A stretch of DNA of 33,228 bases from positions 1 through 33,228 of the forward strand of contig JAOUIA010000043.1 of the NCBI GenBank assembly GCA_029884335.1, written 5' to 3'. A program made the translations under genes and the position numbers. Below, piece by piece: positions 15,141 to 25,070 of the stretch; position 1 is the first letter of the stretch, and every line of letters starts with the position of its first letter. The stretch comes from Betaproteobacteria bacterium. GTDB taxonomy: Bacteria; Pseudomonadota; Gammaproteobacteria; Burkholderiales; Casimicrobiaceae. Under the pieces are notes generated by a model. It had not been told where the DNA came from and ran no database searches. It saw only the letters and a program-made list of their open reading frames with translations.

Positions 15141-16199
15141 CTACTTCGCCGCACCCACCATGTAATCCACCGCCGCCTTCACCTCGTCGTCGGACAGCGC
15201 GGTGTTGCCGCCCTTCGCGGGCATCACGCCGGCCTTGCCCTGGAAGCCCTTCACCGCGTGGTCGTAGAGGACGCTCGTGCCTTGCGCGATGCGCACGGTC
15301 CACGCGGCCTTGTCGCCGGTCTTCGGCGCGCCGGCGACTCCCGTCGCGTGGCAGGCCATGCACGCGGTGTCGTGGACCTTCTTGCCGTCGGCCTTCGCGG
15401 CCGCAGCCGGCGCCGCGGGCGCGGCGGGCGGCGCCGCCGCCACGGTCGTGGCTGCGCCGGCGTTCATCATGTGCTCGACCGCGCGCTTGACTTCGGCATC
15501 CGAGAACTCGGCCATGCCGCCGCGCGCCGGCATGCCGGCGTGGCCCTTGAGCGCGGATGCGTACACGGAGTCGAGGCCGCGCTTCGCGCGCTGGATCCAC
15601 GCGTTGCGGTCGCCGATCTTCGGCGCGCCGCGCTCGCCGGTGGCGTGGCACTTGCCGCACGAGGCGTCGACGACCTGCTGGCCGCTGCGCTCGGCCGGCG
15701 CCGCGGCTGCCGCGGGTGCGGGCGCAGCCGGCGCGGGGGCCTTCCAGTTGGCGCCGGCGGCGTTGGCCATATGCACGACGGCTGCGGCCACCTCGGCTTC
15801 GGAGAGGTCGGGATTGCCGCCCTTCGGCGGCATCGCGCGGATGCCCTTGACGGCGTGCTCCTGCACGAGCTTCTCGCCTTGCGCGATCACCTTGCCCCAC
15901 GCGGCCTTGTCGCCGGTCTTCGGCGCGCCGGCGAGGCCTGCCTCGTGGCAGGTCTTGCACACCTGCTGGTACGCCTGCTCTCCGGACAGCGCGGCGCGCG
16001 GGCCGCTCGCGAGCTGGACGGTGCCGACCGGCTGGATGCGCGCGAGCAGCGCGCTGTCGTCCGCCTCGAGCCCTTTCCTGCCGCCGGTGACCAGCGACGC
16101 GATCATCATGATCAGGACCACGGGGACGATGAACGCCGCGGCGACCACCACGACGAGCTGCTGCCAGGTCCTGATGAGGGGGGTGTGCGCTTCGGCCAT
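15141..16199 (-). CDS. Membrane-anchored triheme c-type cytochrome (three cytochrome c5-like domains)
   Basis: A 352-residue protein with one N-terminal transmembrane helix (about 15-38) and three covalent heme sites in the periplasm: CKTCH (81-85), CGKCH (181-185) and CMACH (280-284). Each is followed by GAPK-GD-AW and then a likely axial methionine (Met123, Met223, Met326) in a MP-x-x-GG context. The domains are joined by Ala/Pro linkers (about 153-170 and 247-268) and resemble the cytochrome c5/class I family, where single- or two-domain forms are common. It probably shuttles electrons from the respiratory chain to an oxidase or other periplasmic acceptor. Domains 1 and 3 share a 37-bp identical DNA stretch, pointing to recent duplication or conversion. 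The ATG at 16199 follows a TATAAT promoter. Confidence 0.93.
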   Translation of the reverse strand: MAEAHTPLIRTWQQLVVVVAAAFIVPVVLIMMIASLVTGGRKGLEADDSALLARIQPVGTVQLASGPRAALSGEQAYQQVCKTCHEAGLAGAPKTGDKAAWGKVIAQGEKLVQEHAVKGIRAMPPKGGNPDLSEAEVAAAVVHMANAAGANWKAPAPAAPAPAAAAAPAERSGQQVVDASCGKCHATGERGAPKIGDRNAWIQRAKRGLDSVYASALKGHAGMPARGGMAEFSDAEVKRAVEHMMNAGAATTVAAAPPAAPAAPAAAAKADGKKVHDTACMACHATGVAGAPKTGDKAAWTVRIAQGTSVLYDHAVKGFQGKAGVMPAKGGNTALSDDEVKAAVDYMVGAAK

Positions 16200-16258
16200 G
16201 GGAAGGGTCGCTTGCGGAGGTTTGCTGCCGCGCCGGCCTGCGCCGGGCGAAACGACGC

Positions 16259-16288
16259 ATTATAGCGGCGGCGGGCAGCGGCCGGAAA
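16259..16288 (-). promoter_or_regulatory. Promoter of the triheme cytochrome gene
   Basis: A perfect TATAAT reads on the minus strand at 16264-16259, 60 bases upstream of the cytochrome ATG, with TTTCCG (16288-16283) as a partial -35 at 18 bases. Confidence 0.6.
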
Positions 16289-16319
16289 CCTCGGCTGGAC
16301 GCTGCGGCGGCCGGGCAGC

Positions 16320-16325
16320 TACAAT
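16320..16325 (+). promoter_or_regulatory. -10 box of the tRNA-Arg gene
   Basis: TACAAT lies 9 bases upstream of the mature tRNA 5' end. The -35 is weak (CTGGAC at 16295-16300 with a 19-base spacer). It is followed by a GC-rich discriminator. Confidence 0.45.
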
Positions 16326-16334
16326 GGCCGACCC

Positions 16335-16411
16335 GCGCCCGTAGCTCAGTTGGATAGAGTGTTGGTTTCCGAAGCCAAAGGTCACAGGTTCGACTCCTGT
16401 CGGGCGCGCCA
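16335..16411 (+). tRNA. tRNA-Arg, anticodon CCG
   Basis: The cloverleaf folds fully: acceptor GCGCCCG (16335-16341) pairs with CGGGCGC (16401-16407), D stem GCTC/GAGT, anticodon stem TTGGT/GCCAA around loop TTCCGAA, and T stem ACAGG/CCTGT around TTCGACT. The discriminator base is G and CCA is encoded (16409-16411). Anticodon CCG reads CGG arginine codons, which are abundant in this GC-rich genome. It stands alone between the divergent cytochrome gene and tcuA. No attachment-site duplication or integrase is seen next to it. Confidence 0.97.
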
Positions 16412-16554
16412 ATCTCGCTGACCCCGCCCTTCGTGGCCGGACGTCGGATCGCGTGGGCGTCCAGCGCTTCCGGAGGCGACGGAGACTGCGCCCGTGCAGC
16501 TTCCCGGCGCCCGGTCGGGCGACGCGCACGCCCGCCACGACAAGCCGGAGCCCG

Positions 16555-17976
16555 ATGAGCCCATCGAGCGCGACCGACACCGACGTCCTGGTGATCGGCG
16601 GCGGCAACGCCGCGCTGTGCGCCGCGCTCACGGCGCGCGAGGCCGGCGCGTCGGTGCTGATGCTCGAGTCCGCGCCGCGCGACTGGCGCGGCGGCAACTC
16701 GGTGCACACGCGCAACCTGCGCTGCATGCACGACGCGCCGCAGGACGTGCTCACGGATGCGTATCCCGAGGAGGAGTTCTGGCAGGACCTCCTCAAGGTG
16801 ACCGGCGGGCAGACCGACGAGGCGCTGGCGCGGCTCGTGATCCGCAGCTCGTCGACGTGCCGGGAGTGGATGAAGCGCCACGGCGTGCGCTTCCAGCCTT
16901 CGCTCTCGGGCACGCTGCACCTCTCGCGCACCAACGCGTTCTTCATGGGCGGCGGCAAGGCGCTCGTCAACGCCTACTACCGCAGCGCGGAGAGCGCCGG
17001 CGTGGCGATCCGCTATGCGACGCCCGTGGATGCGCTGGAGATCGCGGACGGCGCGTTCGTCGCCGCGCGCGCCGGCGGCGAGCGCTTCGCGGCGCGGACC
17101 TGCGTGGTGGCGAGCGGCGGCTTCGAGTCGAACCGCGAGTGGCTGCGCGAGGCCTGGGGCCGCAACGAGCGCGGCGAGTGGCCCGCGGACAACTTCGTCG
17201 TCCGCGGCACGCGCTACAACATGGGCGTGGTGCTGCGCGATTTGATCGCGAAGGGGGCGGACGCCGTCGGCGATCCGACGCAGAGCCACTGCGTGGCCGT
17301 CGACGCCCGCGCGCCGCTCTACGACGGCGGCATCTGCACGCGGGTCGACTGCGTGTCGCTCGGCGTCATGGTCAACCGCGACGGGGAGCGGTTCTACGAC
17401 GAGGGCGAGGACTTCTGGCCCAAGCGCTACGCGATCTGGGGCCGGCTGGTCGCGATGCAGCCGGACCAGATCGGCCACGCGATCATCGACGCGAAGGCGA
17501 TCGGTCGCTTCATGCCGCCGGTGTTTCCCGGCGAGCAGGCGGCTACGCTACAGGAGCTCGCCCGCAAGCTCCGCCTGCCCGAAGCGGCGTTCATGAAGAC
17601 GATCAGCGAGTACAACGCGGCGTGTCGCGTCGGCACGTTCGATCACGCCGTGCTCGACGACTGCCGCACCGAGGGGCTGGCGCCGCCCAAGACGCACTGG
17701 GCGCGACCCATCGAAACGCCGCCGTTCTCCGGCTATGCGCTGAAGCCCGGGATCACGTTCACCTACCTCGGCGTGAAGGTCGATCGGCACGCGGCCGTGC
17801 GCTTCGCGGGCCGGCCGAGCGGCAACCTGTTTGCCGCCGGCGAGGTGATGGCCGGCAACGTGCTGGGCAAGGGCTACACGGCCGGCGTGGGCATGACGAT
17901 CGGCACGGCGTTCGGGCGCATCGCGGGGGCCAGCGCGGCGCAGGCGGCCCATGGAGCGTTCGATGCGGCCGCTTGA
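16555..17976 (+). CDS. tcuA: FAD-dependent tricarballylate dehydrogenase TcuA
   Basis: A 473-residue flavoprotein of the succinate dehydrogenase/fumarate reductase flavoprotein family. In Salmonella TcuA oxidises tricarballylate to cis-aconitate. The N-terminal FAD motif [21 protein letters not shown] is at about 10-30, [18 protein letters not shown] resembles TcuA specifically, and the C-terminal FAD region [28 protein letters not shown] is complete. The ATG at 16555 has CGGAG a few bases upstream. Its end overlaps the tcuB start by 26 bases. Without a linked tcuC transporter or tcuR regulator in view, the real substrate might be citrate-related or another tricarboxylate. The 143 bases between the tRNA and this gene show no other feature. 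Confidence 0.92.
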   Translation: MSPSSATDTDVLVIGGGNAALCAALTAREAGASVLMLESAPRDWRGGNSVHTRNLRCMHDAPQDVLTDAYPEEEFWQDLLKVTGGQTDEALARLVIRSSSTCREWMKRHGVRFQPSLSGTLHLSRTNAFFMGGGKALVNAYYRSAESAGVAIRYATPVDALEIADGAFVAARAGGERFAARTCVVASGGFESNREWLREAWGRNERGEWPADNFVVRGTRYNMGVVLRDLIAKGADAVGDPTQSHCVAVDARAPLYDGGICTRVDCVSLGVMVNRDGERFYDEGEDFWPKRYAIWGRLVAMQPDQIGHAIIDAKAIGRFMPPVFPGEQAATLQELARKLRLPEAAFMKTISEYNAACRVGTFDHAVLDDCRTEGLAPPKTHWARPIETPPFSGYALKPGITFTYLGVKVDRHAAVRFAGRPSGNLFAAGEVMAGNVLGKGYTAGVGMTIGTAFGRIAGASAAQAAHGAFDAAA

Positions 17977-19108
17977 GCAACTCGCGCGCGACGCGGAAGC
18001 GCTCGCCGCCGGCGACGCGGTCGGCGAAGTCGCGCGCCAGATGCAGATCTGCAACGCGTGCCGCTACTGCGAGGGATTCTGCGCGGTGTTCCAGGCGATG
18101 ACCCGCCGGCTGGCGTTCCCCGCCGGCGACGCGCACTACCTCGCGAATCTCTGCCACAGCTGCGGCGCCTGCCTGCACGCCTGCCAGTACGCGCCGCCGC
18201 ACGAGTTCGCGGTCGACGTGCCCCGCGCGATGGCGCGCGTCCGCCTGCGCACCTACGCGGACTATGCGTGGCCGCGCGCGTTTGGCGTGTTCTACGAGCG
18301 CTCCGGGCTTGCGGCATCGCTGGCGCTGGCGTTCGGCCTCGCGCTGTTCCTCGTCATCGCCCTGGCAATGCACGGCCGGCTCTGGCACGAGCCGGCCGCC
18401 GGCGCGTTCTATGCGGTGTTCCCGCACAACCTCATGGTCGGGCTGTTCGCGCCGGTCTTCCTGTTCGCGTGCGCGGCGCTCGGCGTGGGGGTGGCGCGGT
18501 TCTGGCGCGGGCAATCGCCCGGTGCGGCCACGGGCGAGGCGATGCGCGAGGCGGCGGGCAACGCCCTTTCGCTGCGCTACCTCGACGGCGGGCACGGCGA
18601 GGGCTGCAACGACGAGGACGACCGCTTCACGCTGCGGCGGCGGCGGTTCCACCACTTCACGTTCTACGGCTTCCTGCTGTGCTTCGCGGCCACGTCGGTG
18701 GCGACCGTCTATCACTACGCATTCGGCTGGCAGGCCCCTTACGCACTCACGAGCCTGCCGGTCCTGCTGGGGACCGCGGGCGGGATCGGCTTGCTGATCG
18801 GTCCCGCGGGTCTGTGGCGCCTGCACGCGCGGCGCCATCCGCTGCACGACGACCCCGCGCACAAGGGCATGGACCGCGCGCTGGTCGCGCTGCTCTTCTT
18901 CACGAGCGCCACCGGCCTCGCGCTTCTCGCGTGGCGCGAGACCGGCGCGATGGCGCTGCTTCTCGCCGTGCACCTGGGCTTCGTGATGGCGCTGTTCCTC
19001 ACGCTGCCCTACGGCAAGTTCGCGCACGGTGTCTACCGCGCTGCAGCGCTGCTCAAGTGGTCGATCGAGCGGCGGCAGCCCAGCCGCCTGCAGTTGGGCC
19101 CGGAGTGA
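17951..19108 (+). CDS. tcuB: Tricarballylate utilization membrane iron-sulfur protein TcuB (CitB-like)
   Basis: A 385-residue inner-membrane protein that reoxidises the TcuA flavin and passes electrons to the quinone pool. Two four-cysteine clusters lie near the N-terminus, [11 protein letters not shown] (Cys34, 37, 40, 44) and [11 protein letters not shown] (Cys68, 71, 74, 78). After [13 protein letters not shown] come about six transmembrane helices (near 117-137, 150-172, 225-245, 255-277, 300-320, 325-345) with histidines that could bind heme b ([18 protein letters not shown]). The ATG at 17951 overlaps tcuA; a second ATG at 17963 is also possible. The final basic tail is short. The 43 bases between this gene and convergent tamB are GC-rich inverted repeats with no gene. 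Confidence 0.92.
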   Translation: MERSMRPLEQLARDAEALAAGDAVGEVARQMQICNACRYCEGFCAVFQAMTRRLAFPAGDAHYLANLCHSCGACLHACQYAPPHEFAVDVPRAMARVRLRTYADYAWPRAFGVFYERSGLAASLALAFGLALFLVIALAMHGRLWHEPAAGAFYAVFPHNLMVGLFAPVFLFACAALGVGVARFWRGQSPGAATGEAMREAAGNALSLRYLDGGHGEGCNDEDDRFTLRRRRFHHFTFYGFLLCFAATSVATVYHYAFGWQAPYALTSLPVLLGTAGGIGLLIGPAGLWRLHARRHPLHDDPAHKGMDRALVALLFFTSATGLALLAWRETGAMALLLAVHLGFVMALFLTLPYGKFAHGVYRAAALLKWSIERRQPSRLQLGPE

Positions 19109-19151
19109 GGCGCGCCGTGGCGGCGTGTGCGCGCGCCGCGCGCGGCGCCGC

Positions 19152-22100
19152 CTACCAGTTGCGCCGGAAGCGCAGCTCCACGCCGCTCGTCGTCCCGGCG
19201 AAGGCGCTCACGGTGAAGTAGCGCGACAGCACGTACTCGATGCGCAAGACTTGCGATGCGAGCTCGATGCCCTGCTCGAAGGTGACGTAGAGGCGGTCGG
19301 TGAGCCGCTTGCCGACGGCGACGACCTGCCCGGCGAGCGGGTCCTCGCGCACGGGCTTGCCGCGCTGCAGGATGGCGATGTCGTCGATGCCGACTTCGTT
19401 CGCGAAGCGCTGCGTGATCGTGCGGCCGTCGCGGCCGGCGAGCGCGGCCTGCGCGGCCTGCAGCGCGGCCATCTCGCGCTGCGACGCGGAGCCGGACGGC
19501 CCGCCGGTCAGCAGCCACGAGAGCTTCTCGCTGTCGGGCACCGGCGGCTTCGACGTCAGGCGCACGACGGGCGCGCGCACCGTGCCGGTGATCTCGACGC
19601 CGGCTTCCACGGCGAGGTTGCGGCGCAGCGCCACGATGTCGAGCGCGGGATTGGCGAGCGGGCCGTCGAAGATCACGCGCCCGCGGTCGATGTCGAGCTT
19701 CTGCCCGAACGCGTAGTAGGTGCCGCGCACCGTGCGGATCGTGCCCCGCCCGACGACCGGCTCGCCGCGACGCGACGACAGCTGCAGCCTGCCGGCGAGC
19801 CGCGTGTCGAGCCCCTCGGCGGTGATGCGGAAGTCGCGCCCCAGTTCGATCGCCAGCTCGATGTCGAGCGGCGCGTCGAGCACGGGGGCTTCCGCCTGCG
19901 GCGCCGCGCGCGGCCGGCCGACGACCACGATGTCGTCGGCGAGCTCGGTGTCGCCGGTCGTCCGGTACGCGATCACGCCCTCGTCCGCGGCGACGCGGCC
20001 GGAGAGCAGCCAACGCCCCTGCTCGCGGGCGATCGTGCCCTCGCCGTCGACGACGAGCCTTCGGTCCGGGTGATTGAGCGCGCGGAAGTTCTCGGCGCGC
20101 CACGCGATGCGCGTTGTGCCGGCGGCGCCGCCGCCCGCCCGCGGCAACGCGATCGTCCCGGTCGCCGAGAAGCGCCCGGCACCGCCCGCGACTTCGAGCT
20201 CCTCGAGGCGCAGTCCCTCGGGGCCGCCGACGACGCGCAGCCTGCCGTCGGCCAGGTGGATGCCGTACTGCGGCATGTCGAGGCGCAGCGCGTAGCCGAC
20301 GAGCTGGCCGGTGAAGGCCGGCTCGCGCATCGTGCCCGCGAGGTTCGCCTCGGCGATCGCCTGTCCCTGCACGCGGGCAGACGTGCCGATCCACGGCTGC
20401 AGCGTCGACAGCGACGGCAGGTGCGCGCGCACCGTTCCGCCGAGCGCGCTGTCGCGGCCGAACGGGTGCATCGCGCCGGCAGGTGCCGTGAGCGTGGCTT
20501 CGACGAGCGTGTTGCCGGCGAGCCTCGCGCGGAGCTCGCCGGTCAAGGCCATCCGCTGCCCGTCGATGCGCGCCTCGGCCTTGAGCGTCTCCAGGCCGAG
20601 CGCGATGTGCGCGCCCGCCTCGCCGCCCGGGTCGTCGATCCGAACGTCGCCGCTCTCGCGCTCGACGGCGATCGTCCCGCGCCACTGCGGCGTCGCGGCA
20701 AGGTCCCAGCGTCCGCCGATCGCGACGTCCATCGGCCAGCGCACTTCGCGGCCGGCAACGCGCAGGAGCGGCGCGATCGGCACGCCGCGGAAGCGCCCGC
20801 GCGTGTCGAAGTGCCCGTCGCGCCACGCGATCGCGTCGACGTCGACTTGCGCGCCGCCGCCGGCGATCCGGAACGCGCCGGTGGCCACGCGCTCGCGCGC
20901 GAGCTCGACGTCCGTCGGCGCGGCGAGTGCCAGGCGCCCGAACTCGGGGATGCCGCTCACGGCGAGCGAGCGCACGCTGCCGCGCCAGCGAGGGGACGAC
21001 GCGAGGTCGGCCGCGCCGCCGCTGGCAGCGAGCTCCAGCGTCTGCTTGCCGCGCGCAGCCGACATCGCGAGCGTGTGCGCTCCCGCCGACCCGGCGAGCG
21101 TCGCTTGCGCGCGGTCGAGCCGGCCCTGCGGCGCGGCGAGCCCGGTCGCCGAGAGCTCGACGCGCGCGTCGGCGATCGCGTCGACGCGGGGCGAGGCGAG
21201 CGGCGCGTCGCTCAGGCCGCGGGCGCTCGCCGCCAGCGTCGCGAACGCGTAGTCGCCGACGGCGAGCTGCTCGCCGCGCGCGTCGACGGCGAATGCGACG
21301 CCGCGCTCGCGCGCTTCGAGGCGCACGCGACCCTGCAGCGAGCCGGCGAGCTTCGGCGCGTCGTCCGGCAGCAGCGGGACGAGCTCGGCCAATCGCGACG
21401 AGGCGAACTCGATCGTGAGCGCTTCACCCCTGCGCTGTACCGCCCCGCGGGCCGCGAGGCGCGCGGCGCCCAGCGTCAGCTGCGCGTCGATCGCCTCCGC
21501 GTAGCTCTCGGCGAACCGGCCGCGCACGCGGCCCGAAAGCGGCAGCCCCGCGAGGCGGCTGCCCTCCGCGAAGGTGGCGTCGACCTGCGCAAGCGGCGCC
21601 GCCGCGGCCGTGCCTTCGGCGTGGATCGTCGCGTCGATCGAGCCGGCGGGGAACGCGCCGAAGCGCGACGGATCGAAGCCCTGCGCGCGGGCGTCGACGC
21701 TGAACGGGCGAGTGCCCGCGAGCGCGACGCGGCCGCTGCCGGCGAGCGTGCCGCCGCGGGCCTGCGCGGCGAAGCGCTCGACGACGAGCGTCGCGCCGTC
21801 GTGGCGCGCTTCGAACGCGAGCTGCATGTCGTCTTGCGCGAGATCCGCGGTCAGGCGCTGCACGCCGCGCTCCACGTCTGCGTCCACCTGCCCGCCGAGC
21901 TTCGTCGCGCGCAGCGATGAGTGGACCTGCGCCAGGTCGATCGCGGACACGGCGAGTTTCCAGCGGTTGCGCCAGCCCGCGAGCGCGACCGACCCCGATC
22001 CGGCGATCCTGCCGCCGCCCGGCACCTCGCCTTCGAGCGCGGGAAGCTCCAGCACGCGCTCGCGCAGCGCGAACGTCGAGGCGAGGCGCGCGAGCGGCAC

Positions 22101-23069
22101 GCGGCCGGCGTCGACCGGGCCGGCGAGCGCGTTGCGCGCTTCGAGCCTGCCCGCGTAGCCGCCCGCCGCGGGCTTGGCGTCGACGACGACGTCCAGCTTC
22201 GTCGCCGGCCACGCGCGGTTGAGCGAGGCGAGGTCGAGCGCGCGGGCCTCGATGCGCCCGCCGACGACGGCGTGCGCGGCGAGCGGCGCGAGGTCGACGC
22301 GCGCGCGCGCGTCCACGCCGGCCAGCGTCGCGGTGGCGTCGACGACGAGCGCCTGCAGCGACCCCTTGCCGACGGCGTTCACGCGCCCGGCCGGGTGCGG
22401 CGCGGCGAGGTCGAGGGCGAAGCGCGCATCGACGGGCCAGGGCTTCCGCGCGCCCACGCTGGCCTCGCCGGCGAGCTTCGCACCGGTCGTCGCGATGCGC
22501 ACGTCGCGCACGCTGTGCCTGCGCGAGTTGCCGGTGTACGCGAGCGACGCGCCGGCGAGCGTGCCGCTGCGCTCGCCCACGCGCCACTCGAGCGTCGCGA
22601 CGGCGAGGCGGTCGACGTCCAGCGGCAGCGGCGGCGCGATCGACTCCGGCAGCAGGACCGGCGCGTCGGACGGCGGCGGCAGCTTCGCGACGACGCGCCG
22701 CGCAGTCGCCTCGACGACCTTCACTTCGCCGTGCAGCAGGTGAACGGGCGAGAAGCGCAGCACGACGTCCTCGGCGACGACCTCCGTGCCAGCGTCCGTC
22801 CACGCCAGGCGGGCGATGTCGAGCCGGTCCGTCAGCGAGCCCCTCGCGCCCGCGACGGCGAGGCGGCCGCCGCTGTGCGCGACGGCGGCGTCGAGCACCG
22901 CGTCGAGCGCGTGCTGCGAGCGGAGCCACGAGTACGCGGCCACGACGGCCAGCGCCGCGGCGATCGAGAAGCCGAGGCCCCAGGCGACGATCGCGCCCGG
23001 CCGCCGCCGCCGTCGCTTCGGTGCGGGCGGGGCCGGCGGAGTCGGCGGCGGCGGGTTCGCTTCGGACAT
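19152..23069 (-). CDS. tamB: Translocation and assembly module subunit TamB
   Basis: A 1305-residue inner-membrane-anchored periplasmic protein of the AsmA-like/DUF490 superfamily. TamB spans the periplasm as a long hydrophobic beta groove, works with TamA and is implicated in outer-membrane protein insertion and phospholipid transport. A Pro-rich and Arg-rich cytoplasmic tail (1-23) precedes one signal-anchor helix (about 26-47). The rest is a long series of short beta-strands, with the conserved DUF490/TamB domain in the last ~350 residues (GTIRTVRGTYYAFGQKLDIDRGRVIFDGPLANPALDIVA, split in the sequence around 19700-19600) and the ending YFTVSAFAGTTSGVELRFRRNW-like strand pattern. The ATG at 23069 is two bases after the tamA stop, so the genes form an operon. 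Confidence 0.96.
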   Translation of the reverse strand: MSEANPPPPTPPAPPAPKRRRRRPGAIVAWGLGFSIAAALAVVAAYSWLRSQHALDAVLDAAVAHSGGRLAVAGARGSLTDRLDIARLAWTDAGTEVVAEDVVLRFSPVHLLHGEVKVVEATARRVVAKLPPPSDAPVLLPESIAPPLPLDVDRLAVATLEWRVGERSGTLAGASLAYTGNSRRHSVRDVRIATTGAKLAGEASVGARKPWPVDARFALDLAAPHPAGRVNAVGKGSLQALVVDATATLAGVDARARVDLAPLAAHAVVGGRIEARALDLASLNRAWPATKLDVVVDAKPAAGGYAGRLEARNALAGPVDAGRVPLARLASTFALRERVLELPALEGEVPGGGRIAGSGSVALAGWRNRWKLAVSAIDLAQVHSSLRATKLGGQVDADVERGVQRLTADLAQDDMQLAFEARHDGATLVVERFAAQARGGTLAGSGRVALAGTRPFSVDARAQGFDPSRFGAFPAGSIDATIHAEGTAAAAPLAQVDATFAEGSRLAGLPLSGRVRGRFAESYAEAIDAQLTLGAARLAARGAVQRRGEALTIEFASSRLAELVPLLPDDAPKLAGSLQGRVRLEARERGVAFAVDARGEQLAVGDYAFATLAASARGLSDAPLASPRVDAIADARVELSATGLAAPQGRLDRAQATLAGSAGAHTLAMSAARGKQTLELAASGGAADLASSPRWRGSVRSLAVSGIPEFGRLALAAPTDVELARERVATGAFRIAGGGAQVDVDAIAWRDGHFDTRGRFRGVPIAPLLRVAGREVRWPMDVAIGGRWDLAATPQWRGTIAVERESGDVRIDDPGGEAGAHIALGLETLKAEARIDGQRMALTGELRARLAGNTLVEATLTAPAGAMHPFGRDSALGGTVRAHLPSLSTLQPWIGTSARVQGQAIAEANLAGTMREPAFTGQLVGYALRLDMPQYGIHLADGRLRVVGGPEGLRLEELEVAGGAGRFSATGTIALPRAGGGAAGTTRIAWRAENFRALNHPDRRLVVDGEGTIAREQGRWLLSGRVAADEGVIAYRTTGDTELADDIVVVGRPRAAPQAEAPVLDAPLDIELAIELGRDFRITAEGLDTRLAGRLQLSSRRGEPVVGRGTIRTVRGTYYAFGQKLDIDRGRVIFDGPLANPALDIVALRRNLAVEAGVEITGTVRAPVVRLTSKPPVPDSEKLSWLLTGGPSGSASQREMAALQAAQAALAGRDGRTITQRFANEVGIDDIAILQRGKPVREDPLAGQVVAVGKRLTDRLYVTFEQGIELASQVLRIEYVLSRYFTVSAFAGTTSGVELRFRRNW

Positions 23070-23071
23070 CG

Positions 23072-24826
23072 TCAGAACGACACGCCCACCGAGAAGTGCA
23101 GCCGCACCTCGCGCGTGCGCTCGCCATAAGCAACGTCGAGGCGGAACGGGCCGATGGGCGTGCGAATGCGCGCGCCGACGCCCACGCCGATCGCCGCGTC
23201 GAAGTCCGCGCCGCGGTCGAACGCGTCGCCGACGTCGACGAATGCGGCCACGCCCCAGGCCTCGTCGATCCAGCGGATCGCCTCGGCGCTGCCGACGACG
23301 ACGTAACGCGCGCCGACCGTCGCATCGCCCCGGCGCAGGCCGAGGCTCTGGTAGCCGTAGCCGCGCACCGTGGTGTCGCCGCCGGTGCGGAAGAGGAACA
23401 GCGACGGGATGCCGTCGCGCTCGGAGGCGATGACGGCGCCGGCCTCGCCGCGGAACGCGAGTTGCGTCGCGCGGCCGATCGGCCACCACGCCGCGGCCTG
23501 CACGCGCGCGCGGCCGAAGCCGCGCGTCGACAGGCCCGGGATGCCGGCGCCGACGCGCGCGTCGACCATGTAGCCGCGCGTCGGCATGTAGAGGTCGTCG
23601 ACGCGCCGCCGCACCCAGCCCGCCTGCACGTAGGTCGCGTGCGACGTGACGCTCGGCGCGCCCTGCGGCTCCTGCCGGTCCCAGTGGAACGACGCGCCGA
23701 GGACCGGCGTGTCGCGCTCGTCGACGCCGCGCCGCTCGTACTCGACGCCCGCGGTCGTCTCGATCGTGTTCTCGATGTCGCTGCGCTCCGCGCCGACGGC
23801 CAGCGAGTCGATCCGGCGCGCCGCGCTCGGGGGCCGGGTGAGCGTCGCGCGGGCGAGCTGCTCCTTCGTCTCCAGCCGCCCGTCGAGGCGCATCTGCATG
23901 CCGGCGTCGTCGATGCTCACGTTCGTGTACGTCGCGCGGGCGCCGAAGCCGGTGTCGGTGGAGTAGGCCAGGGCGCCATCGAGGCGGTGGACGGGCCCCT
24001 CGATCGCCGAGACGTCGATCCTGGCGCGCGCGGGATCGCGGGACTGCGGGTCGATCGAGGCCTGCACGCTGCCGAAGTAGCCGCTCGCCGAGAGCCGCCG
24101 CACGTACTGGTCGCGCGCGGCTTCCGTGTAGGGCTCGCCCGGCTCGATGACGTTGAAGTTCGCCACGAGGCTCTCGTCGTAGCGCTGCAGCCCGCTGACC
24201 GCGAGGTCGCCGAAGCGGAACGGCGGCCCGCTGTCGATGCGCACCTCGAGGTCGGCGGCGTGCGCCTGCGGATCGACGCGCGCCTCGCTCGCGAGGATGC
24301 GCGCGGCGGCGTAGGGGCTGCGGCGCAGCTCGCGCAGCGCGCTCTCCTTCGCTTCGATCCAGCCGGCCTGCCGGAACCGTTCGCCGACGGGCAGCCGCCA
24401 GCCGCCGCGCGCCTCCGCGATGGCCTGCGTGCCGAGCGGAACGTCGTTCGCGGCGGGGCCCACCACGTCGACGGCGACGCTGCGCACGCGCGTCGGCGCG
24501 CCGGGATCGACCGTCAGCGTCACGACGAGCGGCTGCGCGTTGCGGTCGATCGCGACGCGCGCCTTCGCGTCGTAGAAGCCGTGCACGGCGGCGATCCTGA
24601 CGGCCTGCGCGACGCTCTCTCGCGCGAGGCGCTCGAGCAGGTCGAGCGTCATCTCCTCGTCGGCCTGCCAGCGCGCGAGGTCGAGCGACTCGGCCAGCGC
24701 CGCGCGCGGCGGATCCGGCGCGTCGACGACGAGCTTGAAGCGCACGCCCTGCGCGTCGACAGGGCTGGCGGCGAGCGCGACGAACGCGGCGAGGACGGAG
24801 GCGAGGACGAAGGCGGTGCGGGTCAC
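23072..24826 (-). CDS. tamA: Translocation and assembly module subunit TamA (Omp85 family)
   Basis: A 584-residue outer-membrane protein of the BamA/TamA superfamily. A signal peptide (1-25, ending SPVDA) is followed by three POTRA-like domains (about 28-250; LAVSGLQRYDESLVANFNVI is typical of the last one) and a 16-strand barrel. The Omp85 signature appears as FRTGGDTTVRGYGYQSLG, and the final strand ends in Phe (VRLHFSVGVSF), the signal for Bam-dependent insertion. The GTG at 24826 gives the signal peptide. The 244 bases between this start and the downstream end of the lipoprotein gene show no convincing gene. Confidence 0.95.
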   Translation of the reverse strand: MTRTAFVLASVLAAFVALAASPVDAQGVRFKLVVDAPDPPRAALAESLDLARWQADEEMTLDLLERLARESVAQAVRIAAVHGFYDAKARVAIDRNAQPLVVTLTVDPGAPTRVRSVAVDVVGPAANDVPLGTQAIAEARGGWRLPVGERFRQAGWIEAKESALRELRRSPYAAARILASEARVDPQAHAADLEVRIDSGPPFRFGDLAVSGLQRYDESLVANFNVIEPGEPYTEAARDQYVRRLSASGYFGSVQASIDPQSRDPARARIDVSAIEGPVHRLDGALAYSTDTGFGARATYTNVSIDDAGMQMRLDGRLETKEQLARATLTRPPSAARRIDSLAVGAERSDIENTIETTAGVEYERRGVDERDTPVLGASFHWDRQEPQGAPSVTSHATYVQAGWVRRRVDDLYMPTRGYMVDARVGAGIPGLSTRGFGRARVQAAAWWPIGRATQLAFRGEAGAVIASERDGIPSLFLFRTGGDTTVRGYGYQSLGLRRGDATVGARYVVVGSAEAIRWIDEAWGVAAFVDVGDAFDRGADFDAAIGVGVGARIRTPIGPFRLDVAYGERTREVRLHFSVGVSF

Positions 24827-25070
24827 GCGGGGCGAAGGCGCCCCGCTGCGCGACCGCGGTTGCGAATGGGCGAGCGGGGGTGGCGGGCTGGTTCGGTCGC
24901 CAGCTTACCCGAGCGGGTGCGCGCCCGGCGCAAGCTGTATCCAGCGGTTCCCGGCGGGCGCCCGACGCGCCGACCTCGAGGGCCTCGCGCGGTCGATGAC
25001 CCGATGCAGGAGGCGCTGCGTCGGCGCTGCGGCATCCGCGGCGCTCGCCGACGCCCGTTGCGTCGACGTG

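Noticed and set aside
16335-16420. tRNA-Arg as an integration site for a genomic island
   Set aside because: No integrase, no repeated tRNA 3' end and no compositional change were seen on either side.
15076-17478. Open frame of 800 codons on the minus strand
   Set aside because: It runs across the cytochrome gene in another phase, the tRNA, and antisense to tcuA. No protein family is visible; it is a shadow frame.
19029-21920. Open frame of 963 codons on the plus strand
   Set aside because: It is antisense to tamB, has shadow composition and no domain.
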